A stretch of DNA of 64,000 bases from Streptomyces sp. V3I8 (GCF_030817535.1 NZ_JAUSZL010000002.1:3100001-3164000); one strand, 5' to 3'. Positions 33,365 through 42,539 are shown, numbered from the stretch's first letter. The notes: a model not told the origin generated them from the sequence alone. Translations and numbers: made by a program.

Positions 33365-34231
33365 TTACGCGGTCGTCGTGCCGCCCGCGCCCGGGACGGG
33401 GAACGCGCCCGTCGCCCGGCGGGTGATCTCGCCGTAGATCTCGGGGTCCGTCGTGTACTCGCCGAGTTCGCACGCCTTGCGGCTGCCGTGGTAGTCGCTG
33501 GAGCCGGTCGTCAGCAGACCCAGCTCGCCGGCGAGGCCGCGCAGCCGGGCGCGGGTCGCCGCGTCGTGGTCCATGTGGTCGACCTCGATGCCGTCGAGCC
33601 CGGCCGCGGCGAGTTCGGCGATCGCGGACTCCGGCACGGTCCGGCCCCGCTTGGCGGCGGCGGGATGCGCAAACACGGTCACCCCGCCCGCGGCCTTGAC
33701 CAGCCGGATCACCTCGAACGGGTCCGACTCGTGCTTCCGGATGTGCGCCCGGCCGCCGTCCGCGAGCCACTCGGCCGTGAACGCGTCCGAGACGGTCGCC
33801 ACCACGCCCAGTTCGACCAGCGCGGTCGCGATGTGCGGCCGCCCCACGGACCCGCCGGCCGCGATCCGCGCCACCTGCTCCCAGGTGATGGGCACACCCA
33901 GTTCGCGCAGACTGCCGATCATCGCCTGGGCCCGCGGCACCCGGTCGTCGCGTACGAGCTCCCGCTCGCGCAGCAGCTCCGGCTCCTCGGGATCGAAGAG
34001 GTACGCCAGCATGTGCAGGCCGACGCCGTCGAGACGGCAGGACAGTTCGGCGCCGGTCACGAGCGTCAGCCCGGCGGGCACGGCCGCGACGGCCTCGGCG
34101 TACCCGCGGGTGGTGTCGTGGTCGGTCAGCGCGACGACGTCGAGACCCGCCGCGGCGGCGTTGCGCACCAGCTCGGCCGGGGTGTCCGTACCGTCGGAGG
34201 CCTTGGAGTGGCAGTGCAGGTCGATGCGCAC
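33365..34231 (-). CDS. PHP-domain phosphoesterase
   Basis: 288 residues. All four PHP metal-binding motifs are visible: DLHCHSKASDG, ALTDHDTTRG, HPAAAKRG and SSDYHG near the end. Relatives hydrolyse 3',5'-nucleoside bisphosphates or 5'-phosphorylated oligonucleotides. GTG 34231 places the first metal motif at residue 4, the family norm; ATG 34273 would add 14 residues. Confidence 0.88.
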   Translation of the reverse strand: MRIDLHCHSKASDGTDTPAELVRNAAAAGLDVVALTDHDTTRGYAEAVAAVPAGLTLVTGAELSCRLDGVGLHMLAYLFDPEEPELLRERELVRDDRVPRAQAMIGSLRELGVPITWEQVARIAAGGSVGRPHIATALVELGVVATVSDAFTAEWLADGGRAHIRKHESDPFEVIRLVKAAGGVTVFAHPAAAKRGRTVPESAIAELAAAGLDGIEVDHMDHDAATRARLRGLAGELGLLTTGSSDYHGSRKACELGEYTTDPEIYGEITRRATGAFPVPGAGGTTTA

Positions 34232-34393
34232 GAGCGGACTCCAGACACGGGCAGGACGAGGGGAACCGCTCAAGGATAACGGGATCAGGAACAGCCTCTG
34301 TCACACCCGCGGTGCGGGGTCACCCCCTACACCGCCCTGGGGTGGCACACCCGTCCCTTCGGAGCCGGCGGAGCCCGCCGGGCCGACGGGAGC

Positions 34394-35035
34394 CTACGGC
34401 TCCAGGATCCGCGGCGACAGCGCCCCGCACGGCAGCAGGTCCGAGTCCGTACCGGCGTCCCGCAGATCGGTCAGCACCAGGTCGTCGTACATCAGCAGCC
34501 CCGACTGCTCCGGCCACACGACCGCCCACAGCCACAGCCCGCGCGCCTCGCCCGCGAAGACGGCCCGGTCGTCGGGCACTCCGGGGACATGCCACAGAGG
34601 AGTCGGCCGGCCCGCGGCCAGCACCTTCGCCTCGGCGGGTTTCTCGACGTCCAGGTACGGTCCCGGGTCGGGTCCGTCGATGCCCGCGTACCGCGCGCCC
34701 AGGCCTACGCCCAGTTCCTCCGCGACGAGGATCAGCTCGCCCATGCCGCCGAGCGGTCCGGGCCCGGAGCAGGCCACCGCCGTGGCGCGACCGCCGCTGC
34801 GGTCGTCACCGGCGAAGGCCGCACCCGTGAAGAGCCAGCCGACCGGCAGCGGCCACGGCATCCACACCGGTACGCGGGCCCGGTGCACGACCACGTCGAG
34901 AGCCTCGACGCTGGGCGGGAGCACGGGCTGCAGCGGATGCACGACGCCGTGCACGTCGCACTGCCAGGAGTCGGCAAAAAGACCGGGAGCCCTGACCCGG
35001 CCACCACACTTCGGGCAACTGGGTTCGCCCCTCAT
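34394..35035 (-). CDS. Zinc-ribbon containing conserved protein (DUF6758-like)
   Basis: 213 residues. It begins MRGEPSCPKCGGRVRAPG, and a second Cys/His pair follows in SWQCDVHG, making a zinc ribbon. The rest is a globular domain with PVWMPWPLPVGWLFTG and ending LSPRILEP. It looks like the family annotated DUF6758 in streptomycetes (recollection). Role unknown. ATG 35035 is chosen over 35044 because it puts the ribbon at the N-terminus. Confidence 0.65.
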   Translation of the reverse strand: MRGEPSCPKCGGRVRAPGLFADSWQCDVHGVVHPLQPVLPPSVEALDVVVHRARVPVWMPWPLPVGWLFTGAAFAGDDRSGGRATAVACSGPGPLGGMGELILVAEELGVGLGARYAGIDGPDPGPYLDVEKPAEAKVLAAGRPTPLWHVPGVPDDRAVFAGEARGLWLWAVVWPEQSGLLMYDDLVLTDLRDAGTDSDLLPCGALSPRILEP

Positions 35036-35145
35036 GAGGCACAACGGTCCTCCCCGTACTTCACCGCGTCAAGGACGATCACCCGTCCGGCGCCCGTCCG
35101 TCACCTCCTCGCCACGCCCTCCCACCGCGCAAAACTAGATGTAGC

Positions 35146-35175
35146 TTGCACTCATTAGCCGAACTAACTTATTAT
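35146..35175 (+). promoter_or_regulatory. AT-rich promoter with internal operator-like inverted repeat before the MFS gene
   Basis: TTGCAC (35146-35151), an 18-base spacer and TATTAT (35170-35175). The spacer contains TTAG-CCGAA-CTAA (35155-35167), a small perfect inverted repeat. The stretch 35130-35200 is far richer in A/T than its surroundings. Confidence 0.6.
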
Positions 35176-35231
35176 GTGTATACGCCAACCATCTACGACC
35201 ATCTCTCCGCGAGCAGCGTGAAGGAGCGGGC

Positions 35232-36485
35232 ATGAACAGCAGTACGGGAGGCCCCGCCGAAGGGGACACCTTCGACGCGGGGGCCACGAGCCTCCTACGT
35301 CAGCCGAAGGCGGTCTGGGCGACCGCCGGGGCATCCGTCGTCGCCTTCATGGGCATCGGCCTCGTCGACCCGATCCTGCCGTCCATCGCCAAGGGCCTGG
35401 ACGCCACCGCCGGTCAGGTCTCCCTCCTCTTCACCTCGTACTTCCTGATCACCGCCCTCGCGATGCTGGTCACCGGCTTCGTCTCCAGCCGGATCGGCGG
35501 CCGCCGCACCCTGCTCCTCGGCCTCGCGCTGGTCGTGGTCTTCGCCGGGCTGTCCGGCACCTCCGGCTCGGTCGGCGAACTGGTCGGCTTCCGGGCCGGC
35601 TGGGGACTCGGCAACGCCCTCTTCGTCTCCACCGCCCTCGCCGTCATCGTCGGCGCGGCGGCCGGCGGGAGCGCGGCGGCGATCCTGCTGTACGAGTCCG
35701 CCCTGGGCCTCGGCATGGCCTGCGGGCCCCTGCTGGGCGCGCTGCTCGGTGACGCCAGCTGGCGCTACCCGTTCTTCGGCACCGCGTTCCTGATGGCGAT
35801 CGGGTTCCTGTGCATCACGGCGTTCCTGAAGGAGCAGCCGAAGCCCGCGCGCAGGACGGGCCTGCTCGACCCGGTCAGGGCACTGGGCCACGGCGGTCTC
35901 GCCTCGGTGGCGGCCTCGGCGTTCTTCTACAACTACACGTTCTTCACCGTGCTGGCCTTCACGCCGTTCGTGCTGGACATGACTCCGTACAAGAGCGGTG
36001 GGGTCTTCTTCGCCTGGGGTGTGCTGCTCGCGGTGTTCTCGGTGCTCGTGGCGCCGCGCATGCAGGCCCGCCTCGGTTCGCTGAAGGTGCTCGGCGGGTC
36101 CCTGGTGCTGCTCGCGGCCGACGTGCTCGTCCTCGGGTACGGCAGCCACACCACGGCCGTCGTCTGCACGATCCTCTCCGGCGCCTTCATCGGCGTGAAC
36201 AACACCGTCTACACGGAGCTCGCCCTCGGCGTGTCGGACGCGCCGCGCCCGGTGGCGAGCGCGGGCTACAACTTCGTCCGCTGGTTCGCGGCGGCGGCGG
36301 CCCCGTTCTTCGCGCCGCGGATCGAGGAGTGGACCGACATCCACGTCCCGTTCGTGGTCGCGGCGGTCACGGCGGCGCTGGGCGCGCTCGTGGTCCTCGT
36401 CCGCCGCACCGCCCTCACGCACGAGGCGGAGCGGCTGGAGGAGCGGCACTCGACCGAGGACGGCGTCACCGTGTTCGCGAACTGA
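35232..36485 (+). CDS. Major facilitator superfamily exporter
   Basis: 417 residues with 12 hydrophobic segments. VAFMGIGLVDPILPSI in helix 1 and VTGFVSSRIGGRRTLLLG in the loop 2-3 signature mark the drug:H+ antiporter group. An N-terminal 25-residue soluble part and a short acidic tail flank it. ATG 35232 follows GAAGGAG by 6 bases. No regulator gene is adjacent, although the promoter carries an operator-like repeat. Exported compound unknown. Confidence 0.92.
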   Translation: MNSSTGGPAEGDTFDAGATSLLRQPKAVWATAGASVVAFMGIGLVDPILPSIAKGLDATAGQVSLLFTSYFLITALAMLVTGFVSSRIGGRRTLLLGLALVVVFAGLSGTSGSVGELVGFRAGWGLGNALFVSTALAVIVGAAAGGSAAAILLYESALGLGMACGPLLGALLGDASWRYPFFGTAFLMAIGFLCITAFLKEQPKPARRTGLLDPVRALGHGGLASVAASAFFYNYTFFTVLAFTPFVLDMTPYKSGGVFFAWGVLLAVFSVLVAPRMQARLGSLKVLGGSLVLLAADVLVLGYGSHTTAVVCTILSGAFIGVNNTVYTELALGVSDAPRPVASAGYNFVRWFAAAAAPFFAPRIEEWTDIHVPFVVAAVTAALGALVVLVRRTALTHEAERLEERHSTEDGVTVFAN

Positions 36486-36585
36486 GGTCCGGCGCGGGAC
36501 CGGCCGGGTTCCGCCCGAAGAGTGTGACGTCGGCAACCGGCCGCCGGCGCACGGACGTTGAGGACCGGTCGCGTCGGCGGGCCGG

Positions 36586-37194
36586 TCAGTCCAGGGAGAC
36601 GGACGTGCGTGCGGGGTCGCGCAGGTCCGTTCCGTTCGTGAGCCAGCGCTCCTGGAGGGCGCCCGCGCCGTGCACCCGCTTCCAGGCCGCCTCGTTCGGC
36701 GTCATGGGGAGCAGCGGCAGGAACCGTACGGGGTCCAGGGGCGCGTCGAGTTCGAGGTCCTCGACCAGACCGCCCGGCTCGGCGACCAGGACCGAGGTGA
36801 AGGGGGCGCCGGGCCACAGCGGGGCGCCCACGTCGAGCGAGGCGCCCGGGGCCACCACCAGGCCCTCGACCTGCGGGGACGCGGCCAGTACGGCGAGGGG
36901 GCGGAGCACCTTGTCGGTGTCGGCGCCGCCGGCCCGTACCGACAGGACCAGCTCGGCGCGCGGGCCCGCGACCGGGTCGGCGACGACCGCCGTGGGGTCC
37001 GCCATGGGCTGGGCCGACATACCGAGTGTCGCGTACCGGACGATCCCCGTACCGGCCGCACCGGCGGTGTCCGGGACGGTGAAACGGAGCACCTCGATGC
37101 GGTCGGTGCCGAGGAAGGTCACCGCGGCGCGGGCGTCCGGTTCGCCCAGCGCGGTACGCAACCGGGCCTCCACCAGAGGAAGAACATCAGCCAT
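36586..37194 (-). CDS. Suppressor-of-fused (SUFU) domain protein
   Basis: 202 residues. The SUFU-like fold is suggested by VLRFTVPDTAG, YATLGMSAQPM, ELVLSVRAGG and LPLLPMTPNEAAWKR, the last being characteristic of bacterial SUFU/SMI-type proteins. Often found as immunity or housekeeping proteins of unknown role; no toxin gene is adjacent. ATG 37194 precedes ADVLPLVEARL. Confidence 0.75.
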   Translation of the reverse strand: MADVLPLVEARLRTALGEPDARAAVTFLGTDRIEVLRFTVPDTAGAAGTGIVRYATLGMSAQPMADPTAVVADPVAGPRAELVLSVRAGGADTDKVLRPLAVLAASPQVEGLVVAPGASLDVGAPLWPGAPFTSVLVAEPGGLVEDLELDAPLDPVRFLPLLPMTPNEAAWKRVHGAGALQERWLTNGTDLRDPARTSVSLD

Positions 37195-37236
37195 GCGCCG
37201 AGCATAGAACTCGTCAGCAGCGGGCAAAGCGACGGC

Positions 37237-37711
37237 TTGACACTTCAGCCGGCTGATAGCCTGGGCCGCCGGTCGGGGCAGCACGCAGAAGCGTCGCTCT
37301 CGAGTCCCGGCCCACGTCTCGACGCATGAGACTCCCCTACGGGGGATGGATCTCCCCCACGGGGGACCGGCCGGAGGAGGTGGGGCTCCATGGATCGAAG
37401 TCGACCAGGTAGTACCACCCGCTCTTCCGGCTGCTGAGTCCCTCTCAGCTCTCAGAGCTCACGCTCTCCTGGCTGCCACCTCTCGCGCACTTCTCGCGCT
37501 CGCGTCATGGCCGGTCCGGTGCACGACGGAAGAGCACTTCGTTTTTCCTGATCTGTCTGAATTTTTCTGATCTGTATCAGTAGCGAAGCCGCCACCGTGA
37601 CGGTGCGGTGCTCCCCGCTTTGTGGACGTGCCAAACATCCGCAGTCAGGACGTCCCCATTCCGGGCAGTTCCAGCCGTCGCCGGCGGGCTTCGTTCGCGA
37701 AGGAGCCAGCC
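37237..37711 (+). promoter_or_regulatory. Long structured 5' leader of corA, possible magnesium-sensing element
   Basis: No gene is seen in 37195-37711. TTGACA (37237-37242) and TAGCCT (37257-37262) could be a promoter, although the 14-base spacing is short. The leader then holds paired CCCCTACGGGG and CCCCCACGGGG hairpins (37334-37367) and GGTGGGGCTCC at about 37379. The last is one base from the GGTGAGGCTCC core of M-box magnesium riboswitches, and GGTAGTACCACCC follows. AGCTC/GAGCT stems come next. Two T-rich direct repeats, TTTTTC(C)TGATCTGT, at 37542-37556 and 37562-37575 could end premature transcripts. The 3' half of the M-box consensus is not recognisable to me. Confidence 0.3.
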
Positions 37712-38821
37712 ATGTCGATGATCAACAACCTGCGTGCCGCGGTCCGCCCCTCCCTGCGCAAGGACGGCGGCGCGTACGACACCACGCGGTCGGCCGCGGA
37801 GAGTTCGGCCGTCGTGGACTGCGCGGTCTACCGCGACGGCGTCCGACTCCCCTGCGACGACAGCCTCACGCCGCATGCGGCGATCCGTCAGGTGCGGCGC
37901 GACGGAGGGTTCGCGTGGATCGGCCTGCACGAACCTACGGAGGACGAGTTCTCCGGCGTGGCCGCCGAGTTCGGGCTGCACCCGCTGGCCGTCGAGGACG
38001 CCGTCCACGCCCACCAGCGGCCCAAGCTGGAGCGGTACGACGACACCCTGTTCGCCGTCTTCAAGACCATCCACTACGTCGAGCACGACGAACTCACCGC
38101 CACCAGCGAGGTCGTGGAGACCGGCGAGGTGATGTGCTTCACCGGGCGGGACTTCTTCATCACCGTGCGGCACGGCGGGCAGGGCTCGCTGCGGGCGCTG
38201 CGGCACCGGCTGCAGGACGATCCCGAGCTGCTCGCCAAGGGCCCCTCCGCCGTGCTGCACTCCATCGCCGACCACGTCGTGGACGGGTACATCGCGGTGG
38301 CGGACGCCCTGCAGGACGACATCGACGACGTGGAGACCGAGGTGTTCTCGCCCGGCCGCCGGGGCGGGGTGTCGCGCGGTGTCGACTCGGCCCGGATCTA
38401 CCAGCTGAAGCGGGAGATCCTGGAGTTCAAGCGGGCGGTGTCGCCGCTGATGCGGCCCATGCAGCTGCTGAGCGAGCGGCCGATGCGGCTGGTCGACCCC
38501 GACATCCAGAAGTACTTCCGGGACGTCGCCGACCACCTGGCGCGGGTGCAGGAGCAGGTCGTCGGCTTCGACGAACTGCTGAACTCGATCCTCCAGGCCA
38601 ACCTCGCCCAGGCGTCCGTCGCGCAGAACGAGGACATGCGCAAGATCACCTCCTGGGCCGCGATCATCGCCGTGCCGACGATGGTGTGCGGGGTGTACGG
38701 CATGAACTTCGAGCACATGCCGGAACTGCACTGGCGGTACGGATATCCCGTGATCATGGGCATCACGGTGGTCCTCTGCCTCGGCATCCACCGGACCCTG
38801 AAGCGCAACGGCTGGCTCTGA
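37712..38821 (+). CDS. corA: CorA-family magnesium/divalent metal ion transporter
   Basis: 369 residues. A cytoplasmic funnel domain of about 300 residues is followed by two membrane helices with the selectivity motif YGMNFEHMPEL and a basic C-terminus (HRTLKRNGWL). It forms pentameric Mg2+/Co2+ channels. ATG 37712 follows GAAGGAG by 6 bases; a second ATG two codons later is possible. It sits in a neighbourhood with an MgtE-like gene 1.8 kb downstream. Confidence 0.93.
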   Translation: MSMINNLRAAVRPSLRKDGGAYDTTRSAAESSAVVDCAVYRDGVRLPCDDSLTPHAAIRQVRRDGGFAWIGLHEPTEDEFSGVAAEFGLHPLAVEDAVHAHQRPKLERYDDTLFAVFKTIHYVEHDELTATSEVVETGEVMCFTGRDFFITVRHGGQGSLRALRHRLQDDPELLAKGPSAVLHSIADHVVDGYIAVADALQDDIDDVETEVFSPGRRGGVSRGVDSARIYQLKREILEFKRAVSPLMRPMQLLSERPMRLVDPDIQKYFRDVADHLARVQEQVVGFDELLNSILQANLAQASVAQNEDMRKITSWAAIIAVPTMVCGVYGMNFEHMPELHWRYGYPVIMGITVVLCLGIHRTLKRNGWL

Positions 38822-38875
38822 AGGGCTCCGCGCGGGCCCGCCCCGGCTCCACCGGGCCCGGCTAGGCTGGCCGGC

Positions 38876-39466
38876 ATGACGGATCAGGCCAGCCCCCCGA
38901 GCCGCTCCGCGGCGTCCCTCCTGATGGACCGGGCGCTCGTGGAGGAAGCCACCAGGAAGTCCGGGCTCATCTGGGTGCGGGGCGGTTCGGTGCCGACGCT
39001 GGACTCCGGGGTCCCGGCCGCGCCGGCCCGTGCGCTGTGGCACGTGTGGCACGACGGGGCGGTGTCCGTGGTCGGGGACGGTCCCGGCGAGCAGCCGCTG
39101 ACGGGGCTCGTGGACGGCCGCGAGGCGGAGGTCACCGTCCGCAGCAAGGACAAGGGCGGGCGGCTCGTCTCCTGGTCCGCGGCGGTCGTGGAGCTGGCGG
39201 CGGGGTCCGAGGCGTGGGAGGCGGCGGTCGGTGAGCTGAAGGGCAAGCGGTTGAACGCGCCCGACGGCGAGGCGATGACGCGGCGGTGGGCGCGGGAGTG
39301 CCGGGTCCTGCGGCTGACGCCGACGGGGGCGACCGCGTCGCTGCCGGACGGATCGCTGCCGGACGGGTCGCTGGCCGCGGCGCCCGTGCCCACGCCGGCG
39401 ACCACGCGTCAGCCGGTGCCGGCGGCGGTGCCGCGGCTGCTCTTCGGCCGCCGCAAGCGCCGTTAG
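38876..39466 (+). CDS. Conserved hypothetical protein, 196 residues
   Basis: Soluble protein with a beta-rich core (LWHVWHDGAVSVVGDG, EVTVRSKDKGGRLVSW) that faintly resembles split-barrel flavin-binding or PNPOx-like folds, but I do not recognise a family. The C-terminus is proline/alanine rich with a PDGSLPDGSL repeat and ends in a basic RRKRR. It begins 54 bases after corA and may be co-transcribed. Confidence 0.65.
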   Translation: MTDQASPPSRSAASLLMDRALVEEATRKSGLIWVRGGSVPTLDSGVPAAPARALWHVWHDGAVSVVGDGPGEQPLTGLVDGREAEVTVRSKDKGGRLVSWSAAVVELAAGSEAWEAAVGELKGKRLNAPDGEAMTRRWARECRVLRLTPTGATASLPDGSLPDGSLAAAPVPTPATTRQPVPAAVPRLLFGRRKRR

Positions 39467-39544
39467 GCGCTCTCGCTCCGCGCGGAGCGCCTGTTACCGG
39501 GGAAGCCGGGACGGATTGCGGGTGCGGGCGGGCGGGAGGTGGGC

Positions 39545-39564
39545 GCGCAGTTCCCCGCGCCCCT
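39545..39564. repeat. Dispersed intergenic element, second copy
   Basis: GCGCAGTTCCCCGCGCCCCT is identical to the copy at 33313, followed by three AGCGCCCCTGGAA-like short repeats up to 39600. It lies between convergent genes (gap 39467-39608). Confidence 0.85.
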
Positions 39565-39608
39565 GAAAGCGCCCCTGGAAACGCCCCTGAAAACAGGGCC
39601 GCCGGGCG

Positions 39609-40367
39609 TCAGGACGACGGGAGCTGCTGGCCGTAGTCCACCGTCTTGTCCTTCTCCGGTGCCCGCAGGGTGAAGTCCTTGCCCCAGTCCGTCAGGCGGA
39701 TCGTCCCCGCGTCGCCCGCGCGGACCAGCAGGAGCGGGTACGGCCGGCCCTCCAGGGAGACGTCGATCTGCCCGCCGGAACCCTCGTCGCCGGTGAGCCG
39801 GATCGTGCGGGTCCCGTTCAGCTTGTGGTGGCCGTCGGTCGCCAGCTTCCCCTGCAGGCCGAGCAGCCCGTCGAGCAGGACGTCCTTGTCGGTGAAGACA
39901 CTGAGCTGCTGGTACGCGGGGTCCCCCTTCGGCACCTTCACGTACATGCCCTCCAGCTTGTCCGCCGCGGTCGCGTCGGACGCGCTGTCGTCGTCCCCGC
40001 CGTCCTGGTGGGTCCAGAAGTCCGCGTCCGCCTTGATGAACAGGTGCTCGTCGACCCGCAGCAGCTGGAACGTCGCCTCCTCCGAGGTGACCGACCCGGT
40101 GCCGCCGTCCTTCTTGAGCTGCATGTCCAGCTTGTAGGTGCGCTTGTTGCTGACCACCGCTCCGGACAGCCGCACCGCCGCGGCGCCCTTCGCGGCCGAC
40201 TGGGTCCTGCTCTGGATCTTCGCGGGGGGCAGTTTCCCGACCCCGTTGGTCCCCGCGTCCGGATCCTCACCGCCGCACCCCGCCACCCCTGTCCCCGCCA
40301 CGACCAGCGCGCACACGGCCCTCGCCAACGCGGCCTTACGGGTACGTCCCCGGGGAATCGCAGTCAC
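39609..40367 (-). CDS. LppX/LprAFG-like lipoprotein
   Basis: 252 residues. The lipobox is VAGC near residue 30. The mature domain alternates strands in the LprG/LppX pattern (KLDMQLKKDGGTGSV, LLRVDEHLFIKADADFW, TIRLTGDEGSGG). Mycobacterial relatives carry glycolipids across the cell envelope; in Streptomyces the cargo is unknown. GTG 40367 gives a proper signal peptide; longer starts do not. Confidence 0.8.
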   Translation of the reverse strand: MTAIPRGRTRKAALARAVCALVVAGTGVAGCGGEDPDAGTNGVGKLPPAKIQSRTQSAAKGAAAVRLSGAVVSNKRTYKLDMQLKKDGGTGSVTSEEATFQLLRVDEHLFIKADADFWTHQDGGDDDSASDATAADKLEGMYVKVPKGDPAYQQLSVFTDKDVLLDGLLGLQGKLATDGHHKLNGTRTIRLTGDEGSGGQIDVSLEGRPYPLLLVRAGDAGTIRLTDWGKDFTLRAPEKDKTVDYGQQLPSS

Positions 40368-40615
40368 AGGTGGCGCTGCCTTTCGTGCGGTCGTCCTCAA
40401 CGGCGTACCGCAGCGTACCGGGGTCCGCCACGCCACTCGGAGCCAGTCCGTACGGACCGCCCACCAGGGCGTATCCGACCGGGACGGGCTAGCCTGAAGC
40501 CCACCCCGGCGGACATGACGATCCAAAGCACCCCGTACCGTGGCCCCGGCCGAAGCCGTGTCCGAACCCGCAGACGTACACACACGCGTACACGTACAGA
40601 GAAGGAGGCGCCGGG

Positions 40616-41947
40616 ATGGTGGCAGGCGCCCCCAGGATCTTCGTCTCGCACCTCTCCGGCATCGCCGTCTTCGACCCCAGCGGCGACCAGGTGGGACGCG
40701 TGCGCGACCTGGTCGCGATCCTGCGCGTGGGGCGGCGGCCCCCGCGGCTGCTCGGTCTCGTCGTCGAGCTGTCCACCCGCCGCCGGATCTTCCTGCCCAT
40801 GACCCGGGTGACCGGCATCGAGTCCGGCCAGGTCATCACGACCGGTGTGCTGAACGTCCGCCGTTTCGAGCAGCGCCCCACCGAACGGCTCGTGCTCGGC
40901 GAACTCCTGGACCGGCGCGTCACGCTCGTCGAGACCGGCGAGGAGGCCACCGTCCTGGACGTCTCCGTCCAGCAGCTGCCCGCCCGCCGCGACTGGGAGA
41001 TCGACCGGGTCTTCGTACGGAAGGGGAGGACGGGCGGCACGTTCCGGCGGGCCAAGGGGGAGACGCTGACCGTCGAGTGGTCGGCCGTCACCGGGTTCTC
41101 GCTGGAGGAGCACGGGCAGGGCGCCGAGAACCTGCTCGCCACCTTCGAGCAGCTGCGTCCCGCCGACCTCGCGAACGTCCTGCACCACCTGTCCGCGAAG
41201 CGGCGCGCCGAGGTCGCGGCGGCCCTGGACGACGACCGGCTCGCCGACGTCCTGGAGGAGCTCCCCGAGGACGACCAGATCGAGATCCTCGGCAAGCTCA
41301 AGGAGGAGCGCGCCGCGGACGTCCTGGAGGCCATGGACCCCGACGACGCGGCCGACCTGCTCGGCGAGCTGCCGGAGGACGACAAGGAGCGGCTGCTGGC
41401 GCTGATGCGCCCGGGCGACGCGGCGGACGTACGGCGGCTGATGTCGTACGAGGAGCGCACCGCGGGCGGCCTGATGACGACCGAGCCGATCGTGCTGCGG
41501 CCCGACTCGACCGTCGCGGACGCGCTCGCCCGGGTGCGCAACCCCGACCTCTCCCCCGCGCTGGCCGCCCAGGTGTACGTGTGCCGTCCGCCCGACGAGA
41601 CACCGACCGGCAAGTACCTCGGCACGGTCCACTTCCAGCGGCTGCTGCGCGACCCCCCGTACACGCTCGTGGGCTCGATGATCGACGACGACCTGCAGCC
41701 GCTGGACCCGGAGGCCGTGCTGCCCGTCGTGGCCGGCTTCTTCGCGACGTACGACATGGTCGCGGCGCCCGTCGTCGACGAGAGCGGGTCGCTGCTCGGC
41801 GCGGTCACCGTGGACGACGTCCTCGACCACATGCTGCCCGAGGACTGGCGGGAGAAGGAGTTCCACCAGGCCGAGGAGGCCGCCGGACGTGACGACGAGT
41901 ACGACACCGCCCGGTACGACACCGAGGAGGCCGCCGATGGCTCCTGA
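40616..41947 (+). CDS. Soluble MgtE N-domain/CBS protein with PRC-like N-terminus
   Basis: 443 residues. Residues 1-165 resemble two PRC-barrel-type repeats (IFVSHLSGIAVFDPSGDQVG, LGELLDRRVTLVETG). The MgtE N-terminal superhelix follows (about 180-275: LEELPEDDQIEILGKL, LGELPEDDKERLLALM), then a pair of CBS domains (about 285-420). The membrane channel of true MgtE is absent, so this is a sensor or accessory unit, not a channel. ATG 40616 follows GAAGGAGG by 7 bases. It overlaps the DUF1003 gene by 11 bases and probably acts with it. M. tuberculosis has a similar gene in the same region. Confidence 0.85.
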   Translation: MVAGAPRIFVSHLSGIAVFDPSGDQVGRVRDLVAILRVGRRPPRLLGLVVELSTRRRIFLPMTRVTGIESGQVITTGVLNVRRFEQRPTERLVLGELLDRRVTLVETGEEATVLDVSVQQLPARRDWEIDRVFVRKGRTGGTFRRAKGETLTVEWSAVTGFSLEEHGQGAENLLATFEQLRPADLANVLHHLSAKRRAEVAAALDDDRLADVLEELPEDDQIEILGKLKEERAADVLEAMDPDDAADLLGELPEDDKERLLALMRPGDAADVRRLMSYEERTAGGLMTTEPIVLRPDSTVADALARVRNPDLSPALAAQVYVCRPPDETPTGKYLGTVHFQRLLRDPPYTLVGSMIDDDLQPLDPEAVLPVVAGFFATYDMVAAPVVDESGSLLGAVTVDDVLDHMLPEDWREKEFHQAEEAAGRDDEYDTARYDTEEAADGS

Positions 41948-42539
41948 GCGCGAGCGTGAGGCCCGTGAGCGGGCCACCGCCGGGACGGGCGCCGGCACCC
42001 GGGCACGGCTGCGGCTCGACCAGCCGCAGCCGCCGCGGCGCCGTTTCCTGCCCGAGTACGACCCGGAGGCCTTCGGACGGCTCTCCGAGCGGATCGCGCG
42101 GTTCCTGGGCACCGGACGGTTCATCGTCTGGATGACGGTCGTCATCATCATGTGGGTGGTGTGGAACGTGTCCGCGCCGCGCGACCTGCGCTTCGACAAC
42201 TACCCCTTCATCTTCCTGACCCTGATGCTCTCGCTGCAGGCCTCGTACGCCGCTCCGCTGATCCTGCTCGCGCAGAACCGGCAGGACGACCGGGACAAGG
42301 TCAACCTCGAACAGGACCGCAAACAGAACGAGCGGTCCATCGCGGACACCGAGTACCTGACGCGGGAGATCGCCGCGCTGCGCGTGGGCCTGGGCGAGGT
42401 CGCCACCCGGGACTGGATCCGCTCCGAGCTGGAGGACCTGCTCAAGGAGCTGGAGGCCCGGCGTCCGGACGGGCCCGGCGGCGGCCGGGTCGTATTCCCG
42501 GCGGAACACCCGCGGGGGCGTGACGTAGACGACCGGTGA
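41937..42539 (+). CDS. DUF1003 membrane protein
   Basis: 200 residues. A basic N-terminus of 50 residues precedes two membrane helices (FIVWMTVVIIMWVVWNV; FIFLTLMLSLQASYAAPLILL) that define DUF1003. A charged helical tail beginning AQNRQDDRDKVNLEQD is likely coiled coil. ATG 41937 lies inside the MgtE-like gene with GAGGAGG just upstream. Possibly the membrane partner that the truncated MgtE lacks (inference). Confidence 0.88.
   Translation: MAPEREREARERATAGTGAGTRARLRLDQPQPPRRRFLPEYDPEAFGRLSERIARFLGTGRFIVWMTVVIIMWVVWNVSAPRDLRFDNYPFIFLTLMLSLQASYAAPLILLAQNRQDDRDKVNLEQDRKQNERSIADTEYLTREIAALRVGLGEVATRDWIRSELEDLLKELEARRPDGPGGGRVVFPAEHPRGRDVDDR

Noticed and set aside
36486..36585. Possible toxin partner for the SUFU-domain protein
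   Set aside because: The flanks are a complete MFS gene and a 100-base gap; no toxin ORF is present.
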